A DNA stretch of 64,000 nucleotides, from assembly GCA_014799925.1 (NCBI GenBank), contig JAAVHC010000019.1:1-64000 (forward strand), written 5' to 3'. This document shows, piece by piece, positions 8,575 through 16,259 of this stretch. Made by a program: the position numbers and the translations under genes. The notes under the pieces are model-generated. The model ran no database searches and had not been told where the DNA came from. It worked only from the letters and a program-made list of their open reading frames with translations. This stretch comes from Oscillibacter sp. (GTDB lineage Bacteria; Bacillota; Clostridia; Oscillospirales; Oscillospiraceae). Numbering within the stretch: the stretch's first letter is position 1; every line of letters begins with the position of its first letter.

Positions 8575-9024
8575 GTGGAGTACACGATCGCGCCGATGCT
8601 GCGCGCCCACCTGGAGCAGGTAGAGGCTATTGAGCGGGCCTGCTTTACCGATCCCTGGTCCGGGAACCTGCTGCGGGAGATGCTGGAGGCGGAAAATACC
8701 GTCAGTCTGGCGGCCCTGACGCCGGATGGGACCGTGCTGGGCTATCTCAGCTTTTCCTTCGTGCTGGACGAGGGCGGCATCAATAACCTTGCGGTCCGGC
8801 CGGACTGCCGGAGGCATGGGATAGCGTCGGCGCTGCTCAGACAGGCGGAACAGCTGGCCAGAGAGAAGGGGCTGGCGTTTCTGATCCTGGAGGTGAGGCC
8901 CTCCAATCTGGAGGCTGTGACCCTTTATGGGAAGCATGGGTATGCGGAAGCGGGACGGCGGAAAAACTACTATCTGCATCCCAGGGAGGACGCGATTTAT
9001 ATGAAATTGGAGCTTTTGCCATGA
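8575..9024 (+). CDS. rimI: RimI-like GNAT N-acetyltransferase
   Basis: A 149-residue GNAT enzyme resembling RimI, which acetylates the N-terminal Ala of ribosomal protein S18. The acetyl-CoA loop is RRHGIASALL (about 82-91), and ACFTDPWS near the N-terminus and NYYLHPREDA near the C-terminus are RimI-like. The best start is GTG 8575, four bases after the ridA stop; an ATG at 8596 is the alternative. No clear ribosome-binding site is present, which fits translational coupling. The tsaB/tsaD genes that often accompany rimI are absent, so a different GNAT substrate is possible. Confidence 0.8.
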   Translation: MEYTIAPMLRAHLEQVEAIERACFTDPWSGNLLREMLEAENTVSLAALTPDGTVLGYLSFSFVLDEGGINNLAVRPDCRRHGIASALLRQAEQLAREKGLAFLILEVRPSNLEAVTLYGKHGYAEAGRRKNYYLHPREDAIYMKLELLP

Positions 9025-9626
9025 AACTGCGTGCATTGACGCCGGAGGAGCTGCGGCGGGCATACGGGACCGACCTGAAGGAGGCGTTCCCGCCCTCGGA
9101 GCTGAAGCCGCTGTGGGCCATGGAGGATATGCGGGCGCGGGGCGTCTATGATCCGCTGGGCCTCTTTGACGGGACGGGGGAGGCGATGGGGTATATCCTG
9201 CTGTGGAAGCATTCCGACGGGCGGTATATTCTGATTGACTATCTCTGCGTTCCCTCCGGGAGGCGGAACGGCGGCATCGGCGGACAGCTGCTGCGGGAAG
9301 CGGCCGGCTATTACCCTCGGGATACGGTTTTTATCGGGGAGTCCGAGGCCCCCACGGAAAATCCGGACGCGGATGGGCTGATTTTGCGCCGTCTGGGATT
9401 TTATGCCCGGAACGGGGCGAAAACGCTGGGGTATGACACTGCGCTTTTCGGCGTGCATTACAAGACCATCTGCTGGGCGGACCCCATGCCGGACGAGAAG
9501 GAGATCCTGCAAAAGCACCAGGAAATTTACCTCCGGCAGTTCAGCCGGGAGCGATATGACCGGTATATCCAGATTCCCCTCCCGCCGGGGGCGCGGCCCG
9601 GACCGGCGTCCAGCTGGATAGGATAG
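9021..9626 (+). CDS. GNAT family N-acetyltransferase
   Basis: A 201-residue acetyltransferase, translationally coupled to rimI by an ATGA overlap. The core GNAT strand and acetyl-CoA loop are at about 75-95 (YILIDYLCVPSGRRNGGIGG). The segment GESEAPTENPDAD is followed by a motif FYARNGAKTLGYDTALFGVHY seen in a group of Firmicute GNATs. The last 25 residues are Pro/Gly-rich and probably disordered. The substrate cannot be predicted. Confidence 0.85.
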   Translation: MKLRALTPEELRRAYGTDLKEAFPPSELKPLWAMEDMRARGVYDPLGLFDGTGEAMGYILLWKHSDGRYILIDYLCVPSGRRNGGIGGQLLREAAGYYPRDTVFIGESEAPTENPDADGLILRRLGFYARNGAKTLGYDTALFGVHYKTICWADPMPDEKEILQKHQEIYLRQFSRERYDRYIQIPLPPGARPGPASSWIG

Positions 9627-9628
9627 AG

Positions 9629-9670
9629 AAAGCGCGGAGGCCGGGGAGGATTCCCAGGTCTCCGCGCTTT
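9629..9670 (+). terminator. terminator of ridA-rimI-GNAT operon
   Basis: Arms AAAGCGCGGAG (9629-9639) and CTCCGCGCTTT (9660-9670) followed by TTCC. It sits between convergent genes. Confidence 0.65.
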
Positions 9671-9688
9671 TCCCCCCGCGAGGGAGGG

Positions 9689-10201
9689 CTACCGGCGGCT
9701 GTTCTCGCCGTCGGTCAGCACGCCGTCCGTGTCATGGACGCGGGCGTTGTCCAGCATCCGTTCAAAGGTCGTGGCGCTGGCGGTGCGGGTAAGGGCGCTG
9801 CGGCCGTCGTCTACCATGTCGGTTACCGCGTCGCCTACGTTGTCCGCCGCGCGGCGCAGGTCGCTGCCAACCCGGCTGCGGCTTTCGGCGCCGGTGCCAG
9901 TACCGGTTCCGGTTCCAGCGCCGGTCCCGGTGCCGGTGCCAGTACCGGTTCCGGTTCCAGCGCCAGTCCCGGTGCCGGTAACAGCGCCGGTGCCGGCGTT
10001 ATTGCCGGTGCCTGTTCCGGTGCCGTTGACGGAACCGTTGGTACTGCCATAGTTGTTGTCATTGGTGGACCCGCTGCCGTTGGGGTCCGTTACGCTGCTT
10101 CCGTTGGGCGTGCTGCCAGAGGTGCTGTTGTCTCGGTTGCCGCAGGCCGCCAGGGAGAGGACCATTGCCAGGGCGGCCGCGATCAGTGCGGCTTTCTTCA
10201 T
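9689..10201 (-). CDS. Gly/Thr-repeat lipoprotein
   Basis: A 170-residue lipoprotein. The signal peptide ends in the lipobox LAAC (MKKAALIAAALAMVLSLAAC), so Cys20 is predicted to be lipidated and the protein tethered outside the membrane. After a Ser/Asn/Gly-rich stretch comes a Gly-Thr/Gly-Ala dipeptide tract (about 60-108) and then a charged C-terminal segment (about 110-170, RRAADNVGDAVTDMVDDGR). ATG 10201 has AAGGAGGA upstream. The same frame stays open far upstream antisense to trxB, but that part is a shadow. The function is unknown; the tract looks like a flexible wall-spanning spacer. Confidence 0.8.
   Translation of the reverse strand: MKKAALIAAALAMVLSLAACGNRDNSTSGSTPNGSSVTDPNGSGSTNDNNYGSTNGSVNGTGTGTGNNAGTGAVTGTGTGAGTGTGTGTGTGTGAGTGTGTGTGAESRSRVGSDLRRAADNVGDAVTDMVDDGRSALTRTASATTFERMLDNARVHDTDGVLTDGENSRR
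9893..9976. repeat. two 42-bp tandem repeats in the lipoprotein gene
   Basis: Copies 9893-9934 and 9935-9976 differ at one base (G/A at 9923 versus 9965). Each is made of seven 6-bp units of the type GGTNCC/AGNNCC, giving a Gly-Thr/Gly-Ala repeat on the minus strand. Such tracts change length by slippage. Confidence 0.85.
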
Positions 10202-10285
10202 CTGAATCTTCCTCCTTCCAAAATGGCGCGCAAATTGCGCTGGAGGTAGTATTTGCGCCCAACTGAATTTTACTGCTGCGAGTTT

Positions 10286-10315
10286 TTGCAAATTTTTCGG
10301 AAATAATCGTATTGT
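10286..10315 (+). promoter_or_regulatory. candidate trxB promoter
   Basis: TTGCAA (10286-10291), an 18-bp spacer and TATTGT (10310-10315), 24 bases before the trxB start. Confidence 0.5.
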
Positions 10316-10339
10316 CATTAGAACGGAGAGGAGCGCGTT

Positions 10340-11281
10340 ATGAGCGAATTGTATGACGTTATCATCCTGGGCGGCGGTCCGGCCGGGCTGTCCGCCGGAC
10401 TGTACGCCGGGCGGAGCCGGCTGAAAACGCTGCTGATCGAGAAGGGCCAGGCCGGCGGACAGATTGCCCTCAGCGCCGGCGTGGAGAATTACCCCGGACA
10501 GATGCTGGAGGGAGAGAGCGGCGTCACGCTGGCCAACCGGATGGCGGAGCAGTGCGGCCGGTTTGGCGTGGAGCGCGTATCGGACGTTATCCGGCGGGCG
10601 GAGCTGTCCGGCGAGGTAAAACGGCTGGAGGGCGGCGGAAGGGAGTATCTGGCCCGGAGCGTCATCCTGGCCCCGGGCGCGTCGCCCCGGCCCATCGGAT
10701 GTGAAAATGAGGCGCGGTTTATCGGGAAAGGCGTATCCTACTGCGCCACCTGTGACGGGGCGTTTTTCCGTGGGCTGGACGTGTACGTGGCCGGGGGCGG
10801 CGACAGCGCCGTGGAGGAGGCGATGTTCCTCACCCGTTTCGCGCGGCGGGTGACGGTCATCCACCGGCGGGACGTCCTGCGGGCGGCGAAATCCATCCGG
10901 GAAAAAGCCTTTGCCAACCCTAAAATCACCTTTCTGTGGGACAGCGTGGTAGCGCGGGTGGACGGGAGCGACGCGCTCAGCTCCCTGACCGTCCGGAACG
11001 TGAAAACCGGGACGCTGACGGTCATCAGCGCCCCGGAGGAGGACGGTATGCTGGGCCTTTTTGGATTTGTCGGATATCTGCCCAATACGGAACTGTTCCG
11101 GGATCAGCTGCCGCTGGAGAACGGCTATATCCCCACCGACGCGGACATGCGCACCGCAATCCCCGGCGTCTTCGCGGCGGGGGACGCGCGGGTGAAGAGC
11201 GTGCGGCAGGTGGTCACCGCCGCCGCCGACGGGGCCATTGCCGCCGTGCAGGCGGAGCGGTATCTGACGGATCATGGATAA
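10340..11281 (+). CDS. trxB: thioredoxin reductase
   Basis: A 313-residue FAD/NAD(P)H flavoenzyme that reduces thioredoxin or a related disulfide carrier. FAD-binding GGGPAGLSAG is at the N-terminus, the redox-active pair is Cys135-Ala-Thr-Cys138, the NADPH-binding motif is GGGDSAVEEA (about 154) followed by the VIHRRD signature, and the C-terminal FAD contact is GVFAAGDAR. The length is normal. ATG 10340 follows GGAGAGGAG. The gene is monocistronic; no thioredoxin gene is beside it. Confidence 0.95.
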   Translation: MSELYDVIILGGGPAGLSAGLYAGRSRLKTLLIEKGQAGGQIALSAGVENYPGQMLEGESGVTLANRMAEQCGRFGVERVSDVIRRAELSGEVKRLEGGGREYLARSVILAPGASPRPIGCENEARFIGKGVSYCATCDGAFFRGLDVYVAGGGDSAVEEAMFLTRFARRVTVIHRRDVLRAAKSIREKAFANPKITFLWDSVVARVDGSDALSSLTVRNVKTGTLTVISAPEEDGMLGLFGFVGYLPNTELFRDQLPLENGYIPTDADMRTAIPGVFAAGDARVKSVRQVVTAAADGAIAAVQAERYLTDHG

Positions 11282-11372
11282 CGGGACAAAAATCCACAAA
11301 GCCGTATAGAGAGTTGATGGGAAGACCCGGCGTCAGAAGTACGCCTGCCACAGGAATGAGCCGGTCCGCTTT

Positions 11373-12449
11373 TCACAGGATATGCACCGACTCCGGGTCA
11401 AAGACCAGGGAGCACCGGTCTCCCACGGCGTAAATTTTCTTATTCTTGGGATTGTAGTCCGTCAGCTTCACCAGCGTATTCCCCACCATTACGTGGTAGT
11501 TCTGATAGGAGCCCATAAAGCAGGACAGGATCACCTCGCAGGGCAGTCCGCCCCCGCCCGCCAGGGCGGCGGATTCCGGACGCAGCACCACCGTGTACTC
11601 TGTTCCGGCGGTCATGCCCGCCTTGGCGGGCACGCGGGCGGCGGTGCCCTCGATGTTCAGGATGGCGTGATCCCCTTCCTGACGCTCCAGCCTGCCCCTG
11701 AGGAAGTTGGCCTCGCCGATGAAGTCCGCCACGAACTCACTCTTGGGGTGATAGTAAATCTCCTGGGGGGAGCCCATCTGAGCCACCACGCCCTTGTTCA
11801 TGATGATGATGTTGTCGGACAGCGCCATGGCCTCGCTCTGGTCGTGGGTGACGTAGACGGCGGTGATGCCCACCTCCTGCTGGATGCGGCGGATCTCGGT
11901 CCGCATGGAGACGCGCAGCTTGGCGTCCAGGTTGCTCAGGGGCTCGTCAAACAGCAGCACGCTGGGCTCGATCACCAGCGCGCGGGCCAGGGCCACGCGC
12001 TGCTGCTGGCCGCCGGAGAGCTGGTTGGTCATGCGGCCCTCCATGCCGGTGAGCTCCACCAGATCCAGGATCTTCATGACCCGGTCCCGGATATCATCCT
12101 TGGGCACCTTCCGGAGCTTCAGGCCATAGGCCACGTTGTCGAACACGTTGTAATGGGGCAGCAGGGCGTAGCTCTGGAACACCATGGCGGTGTCCCGCTT
12201 GTTGGGGGTCAGGGCGTTGATGGCCTGGTCCCCCAGGTAGATCTCGCCCTCGTCGGGGCTCTCAAACCCGGCAATCATCCTGAGGGTGGTGGTCTTTCCG
12301 CAGCCGGAGGGCCCCAGCAGAGTCACAAAGGAACCGGGCTCGATGGTCAGGGAGGTGTCCTTCACCGCGTAAAAATCCTTGCCGGTCTTGGGGTCCTGAT
12401 AAATCTTGGAAATATGCTCCAGCCGTACACCTTTTTTGACTTTAGACAT
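11373..12449 (-). CDS. ABC importer ATPase (PotA/FbpC type), system 1
   Basis: A 358-residue ATPase energising the adjacent permease. Walker A is GPSGCGKTT, the signature is LSGGQQQRV, Walker B is [11 protein letters not shown], and the H-loop is VYVTHDQSEAM. The C-terminal third (about 240-358) is a TOBE-type regulatory domain as in spermidine/putrescine and ferric-iron ATPases. ATG 12449 follows AAGGAGG and begins 3 bases after the permease stop. It is the last gene of the operon SBP-permease-ATPase (15482 to 11373). Confidence 0.92.
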   Translation of the reverse strand: MSKVKKGVRLEHISKIYQDPKTGKDFYAVKDTSLTIEPGSFVTLLGPSGCGKTTTLRMIAGFESPDEGEIYLGDQAINALTPNKRDTAMVFQSYALLPHYNVFDNVAYGLKLRKVPKDDIRDRVMKILDLVELTGMEGRMTNQLSGGQQQRVALARALVIEPSVLLFDEPLSNLDAKLRVSMRTEIRRIQQEVGITAVYVTHDQSEAMALSDNIIIMNKGVVAQMGSPQEIYYHPKSEFVADFIGEANFLRGRLERQEGDHAILNIEGTAARVPAKAGMTAGTEYTVVLRPESAALAGGGGLPCEVILSCFMGSYQNYHVMVGNTLVKLTDYNPKNKKIYAVGDRCSLVFDPESVHIL

Positions 12450-12452
12450 GGC

Positions 12453-14168
12453 TTATTCGACCTCCTTTAATTTCTTGCTGGTGCCGAAGAACCTGATGAA
12501 CAGGTTCATCAGCAGCACCGCGCCATAGGTGATGAGAATCAGAATGGTGGCGAACGCGCAGGCGATGGAGTAGGAGCCCTTCTCCGCGAACTCGTTGATC
12601 TGCACGGTGATGAGCAGGAACTGGGGCGTCACCAGCAGGATGATGGCGGAGATGGCGGTGATGGACCGCACGAAGGCGGTGACCAGACCGCTGAGGAAGG
12701 AGTCCTTGATGAGGGGCAGGGTGACGGTCATGAACACCTTGAAGCTGTCCGCGCCCATGTCGTAGGCGGACTCCTCGATGGACTTGTCAATCTGCCGCAG
12801 GGCGGAAATGCCGCTCCGGGTGCCGGTGGGCAGGGAGCGCACCACGAAGACGATAATCAGGATGGCTGCGCTGCCATAGATGCCGGAGAGAATGCCGGTA
12901 TGGAACAGGCCGCCGGAGAAGCCCCGGATGTATCCCACGCCCAGCACCGTGCCGGGAACGGCCATGGCCAGCATGGAAACCGCCTCGATGAAGCCTTTGG
13001 CCTTGAACTTCCGCTTCACCACCAGATAGGAGATGATCATGGACAGCAGGGCGGTAATAGGGGCGGAAATGAGGGACAGAACGAAGGAATCCCGGAATGC
13101 CTGGAAGCCCTTGTACCTGGTGAACACCTGGCCGAACCATTTGAAGGTCAGGGGGGTGAACTTATAGCCCCAGGTGGGGAACAGGGCCCCGATGGGCACG
13201 CAGAGATACATCATAATGACGAAGAACGCCGCCAGTCCGCACAGGATGGTCAGCGGCACCCCCACGCTCTTGTCCTCAATGAGCATGCGGCCGCGGGAAG
13301 CCTTGCCCGTCAGGGTGGCGGCGGTCTTGGCCTCCAGGTAGTATTTCTGCACCGCGAACATCAGCAGCGTGATGCACAGCAGCACCACGGCCATGGCCGC
13401 CGCGCCCGCCTTGTCGTAGGCGCCGGTGATTTGCAGGTAGATAGTGGTGGCCAGGGTATCGTAGGAACCGCCGATGATCATGGGGTTGGCGAAGTCGGCG
13501 ATGGACTCGATGAAGGTCACCAGAAAGGCGTTGCCCAGGCCCGGCAGCAGCAGCGGCAGGGTGACGGTCAGAAAGACCTTGCTCCGGGAAGCGCCCATAT
13601 CCCGCGCCGCCTCCTCCAGGGAGGGGTCGATGTTCTTCAGCAGTCCCTTGAGCATCATATAGCACACGGGGAAGAAGGTCAGGGACTGGACGATGACAAT
13701 GCCCCAGAAGCCGTAGACGCTGTTGTCATAGATGCCCAGCAGGAACCGGGTAATCAGGCCCGCCTTGCCGAAGAGCATGATCATGGACAGGCTCAGCACG
13801 AAGGGGGGCGACACCACCGGCAGCATGGAGACCACCTTGAACAGGCCGCCCACCACTTTGCCCACCTTGACATAGACCTCCACATAAGCAAACAGGAGGC
13901 CCACCACGGTGGAGAGAATGCCCACCAGGAACCCGACCTTTAAGGTATTGGTGATGGCGCGGCTGAAGTTGGGCATGGCGAAAATGCGCCGGAAGACGCT
14001 GAAGGAAAACCCGTTGCCGTCGCCTACAAAGCTGTCCACCAGCAGTATTGCCAGAGGATAGAGGATAAACAAAGTCAGAAACGCAATCAGGACCACAATG
14101 GTACATACCATAATGGGGTCCGCCATCAGTTTTTTTCGATCCAGAGCCGCGCCTTGGCCCTTTGCCAT
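12453..14168 (-). CDS. fused two-domain ABC permease, system 1
   Basis: A 571-residue inner-membrane permease made of two consecutive BPD-type permease modules (about 20-280 and 310-565), each with about six membrane helices and an EAA loop that contacts the ATPase (EEAARDMGASRSKVFLTVTLP and EESAYDMGADSFKVFMTVTLP, each longer than shown). Such fusions are typical of ferric-iron and 2-aminoethylphosphonate importers (FbpB/PhnU-like). ATG 14168 follows AAAGGAGG. It lies downstream of its binding protein and a hairpin. Confidence 0.92.
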   Translation of the reverse strand: MAKGQGAALDRKKLMADPIMVCTIVVLIAFLTLFILYPLAILLVDSFVGDGNGFSFSVFRRIFAMPNFSRAITNTLKVGFLVGILSTVVGLLFAYVEVYVKVGKVVGGLFKVVSMLPVVSPPFVLSLSMIMLFGKAGLITRFLLGIYDNSVYGFWGIVIVQSLTFFPVCYMMLKGLLKNIDPSLEEAARDMGASRSKVFLTVTLPLLLPGLGNAFLVTFIESIADFANPMIIGGSYDTLATTIYLQITGAYDKAGAAAMAVVLLCITLLMFAVQKYYLEAKTAATLTGKASRGRMLIEDKSVGVPLTILCGLAAFFVIMMYLCVPIGALFPTWGYKFTPLTFKWFGQVFTRYKGFQAFRDSFVLSLISAPITALLSMIISYLVVKRKFKAKGFIEAVSMLAMAVPGTVLGVGYIRGFSGGLFHTGILSGIYGSAAILIIVFVVRSLPTGTRSGISALRQIDKSIEESAYDMGADSFKVFMTVTLPLIKDSFLSGLVTAFVRSITAISAIILLVTPQFLLITVQINEFAEKGSYSIACAFATILILITYGAVLLMNLFIRFFGTSKKLKEVE

Positions 14169-14270
14169 AGGGAAGCCTCCTTTCGTCCTGAGCGGACGGC
14201 CGATGCGCTCTCTTCACTTTGCGCATCTCGGCTGTCCGCACGGTTCGCAGCGGAACACACAATAGGGAAG

Positions 14271-14296
14271 TGGGGGATGGCGGCTGCCATCCCCCA
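14271..14296 (-). terminator. intra-operon hairpin between binding protein and permease
   Basis: Perfect 11-bp arms (14271-14281 and 14286-14296) around GGCT, without a T-run. Such hairpins commonly stabilise the binding-protein mRNA or partly terminate, giving excess binding protein. Confidence 0.6.
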
Positions 14297-14321
14297 TCGG
14301 TTGGTCAAGATAGATTTTTGA

Positions 14322-15482
14322 TTACTCGGTCTTGAAGCGGTCGTCGCCGCCGCCCAGGGCGTTCATGACTTCCTCGATATAAGTGGCGATGTTCGCGGTG
14401 GCGTCGTCGAAGTCATAATCCATCACGTTGTTGGGATCCAGGCCGAAGTCCTTGGCGGCCTGGGGCTGGTTGCCGTTGTCGATCACCAGGAACTGGTAGG
14501 AGCCGTGATCCTGGGCCAGATCCACGCAGTCAGGAGACAGGGCGTACTCGATCCACAGCTTGGCGGCGTTGGGATGGGCCGCGCCCTTGAAGATGGCGGT
14601 GGCGCCGATCTCGCAGGAGGTACCGCTGGAGGGGATGATCAGCTCGATGTTGTCATAGCCGTTGTCCAGGATCTGGGTGATGCCGTCATGCAGGAAGCCG
14701 ATGCCGATCACGCACTCGCCGGTGCCCACGTTCTTGGACGGGCCGGAGCCGGACTTGGTATAGACCTCGATGTTCTTGTCCAGGTCAACCAGGTACTGGA
14801 TGCCCGCGTCGTGGCCGTACTTCTGGATCATGGTGTTGATGACCAGCTTGGCGGTGCCGGCGGTGTTGTAGTTGGACAGCCAGATCAGGCCCTGATACTT
14901 GGAGTCGGTCAGGTCGGCCCAATCCTGGGGAGCGTCCAGACCCATGCGGGAGAGCTCATCCTTGTTGACCATGAAGCCCAGGATGCCGGTGTAGATGCCG
15001 TGCCACAGGTTGTCCTTGTGCTTATACACGCTCTTGGAGATGTGGGAAGCGTTCTCAGCCGCGTAGGCCTCCAGCAGGCCCTCGGCGGCGACGACGTTGT
15101 AGGGATCGGTGGTGCCGCCGAACCAGACGTCGGCGGAGGGATTGCCGTTTTCTTCCTCGATCTTGGCCTGGACCTCACCGGTGGACAGGCGCTGATAGGT
15201 GGTCTTGATGCCGTAGAGCTTCTCAAAGTTCTCGCAGGCGGCGGCCAGGTACTCCTCCTCGCAGGAGCCGTAGACCACCAGCTCGCCCTCGGCCTTGGCG
15301 GCCTCGATCAGGGCGTCCATGCCCGTGGCGGGCTCGGCGGGAGCGGGATCATTGGCCGCGGGCTGATTGTCAGACTGCGCGGGCGTGGGATCGTTGGCGG
15401 GCTGCTTGCTGTCATTGCCGCCGCAGGCCGCGAGAGAGAGGACCATCAGCATGGCAAGCAGCAGGGACAAAAACTTCTTCAT
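14322..15482 (-). CDS. ABC substrate-binding lipoprotein, system 1
   Basis: A 386-residue type-2 periplasmic-binding-fold lipoprotein (FbpA/PhnS class). The signal peptide ends LSLAACGG, so lipidation is predicted. The body starts with ELVVYGSCEEEYL and contains VWFGGTTDPY, both typical of iron/phosphonate-class binding proteins. The start is ATG 15482, with GAGGAAT upstream, rather than the longer frame from 15497. The substrate could be Fe3+, a phosphonate or an organophosphate; sequence alone does not decide. Confidence 0.9.
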   Translation of the reverse strand: MKKFLSLLLAMLMVLSLAACGGNDSKQPANDPTPAQSDNQPAANDPAPAEPATGMDALIEAAKAEGELVVYGSCEEEYLAAACENFEKLYGIKTTYQRLSTGEVQAKIEEENGNPSADVWFGGTTDPYNVVAAEGLLEAYAAENASHISKSVYKHKDNLWHGIYTGILGFMVNKDELSRMGLDAPQDWADLTDSKYQGLIWLSNYNTAGTAKLVINTMIQKYGHDAGIQYLVDLDKNIEVYTKSGSGPSKNVGTGECVIGIGFLHDGITQILDNGYDNIELIIPSSGTSCEIGATAIFKGAAHPNAAKLWIEYALSPDCVDLAQDHGSYQFLVIDNGNQPQAAKDFGLDPNNVMDYDFDDATANIATYIEEVMNALGGGDDRFKTE

Positions 15483-15623
15483 ACAAAATTCCTCCAATCA
15501 TATTTTCCCGGAGGGCCGGCAAAAACAGGGACTGCCTTCCTTTCCAGGATGTGCTTATTGTAAAACCGGCAAAGCGAAATGTCAATATATCCAAAAAAAC
15601 TTTCCTGTATTACAACAACTTTA

Positions 15624-16247
15624 TCAGGTTTGTCCTACCCTTACCGGAACGCCGGCGGCACACAGGGCGCGGCGGAGACGGTCCACGTCCCCGTTGAACA
15701 CCGCGCCGGACAGCCCTACGCAGTAAGCGCCCTCCACGTTGGCGGTGGAGTCGTCCACGAAAAAGCACTCCTCGGCCCTGAGGCCGAACTCCCGGAGCAT
15801 CGTCTCATAAATCACGTACTGGGGCTTGAGCAATTTGTAAAAGGCGGAGACGAACCGCCCGTCCAGGTATTGCGCGCTGGGAAGCCGGTCAAAATACTCC
15901 GGCTGGCGGACGCTTGCGTTGGACAGGAGATAGAGGCCGTAGCCCAGCCCCTTCAGCTCCGCCAGCAGCTCCGCCATGCCCTCCACGGGCAGCACCTCCA
16001 GCTCCCACCAGCTGAGCATCTGGTCCGCCGCGCCGTGGAGCCTGGCGGGCAGCCGCGCCTTCATTGCGTCGGCCGCGTCCTTTTCCTCGATGGTCCCGTG
16101 ATCCAGCTGGAACCACTCCACGGAGTTGAACACCTCCTGCAGCAGGAGAGCTTTGTCCTCAGGGCTGACGCCCAGATGGTCGATAAACCGGGGCGGATCG
16201 TAATCCAGCAGCACGCCGCCCATATCAAAGATGATGTTTTTGATCAT
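15624..16247 (-). CDS. HAD family hydrolase (YihX-like sugar-phosphatase type)
   Basis: A 207-residue HAD phosphatase. Motif I is FDMGGVLLD (nucleophile Asp8), motif II is LLSNAS, Lys of motif III is in FYKLLKPQ, and motif IV is FVDDSTANVEGA. The helical cap between motifs I and II is that of subfamily IA. It starts 12 bases after the system-2 permease stop, so it is probably the last gene of that operon. A phosphatase next to an importer suggests that the imported compound, or a product of it, is a phosphate ester; this is inference. Confidence 0.88.
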   Translation of the reverse strand: MIKNIIFDMGGVLLDYDPPRFIDHLGVSPEDKALLLQEVFNSVEWFQLDHGTIEEKDAADAMKARLPARLHGAADQMLSWWELEVLPVEGMAELLAELKGLGYGLYLLSNASVRQPEYFDRLPSAQYLDGRFVSAFYKLLKPQYVIYETMLREFGLRAEECFFVDDSTANVEGAYCVGLSGAVFNGDVDRLRRALCAAGVPVRVGQT

Positions 16248-16259
16248 TGTGCAGTCTCC

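Noticed and set aside
9689-11299. 536-residue extension of the lipoprotein frame
   Set aside because: The extra part is antisense to trxB. The signal peptide and ribosome-binding site fix the start at 10201.
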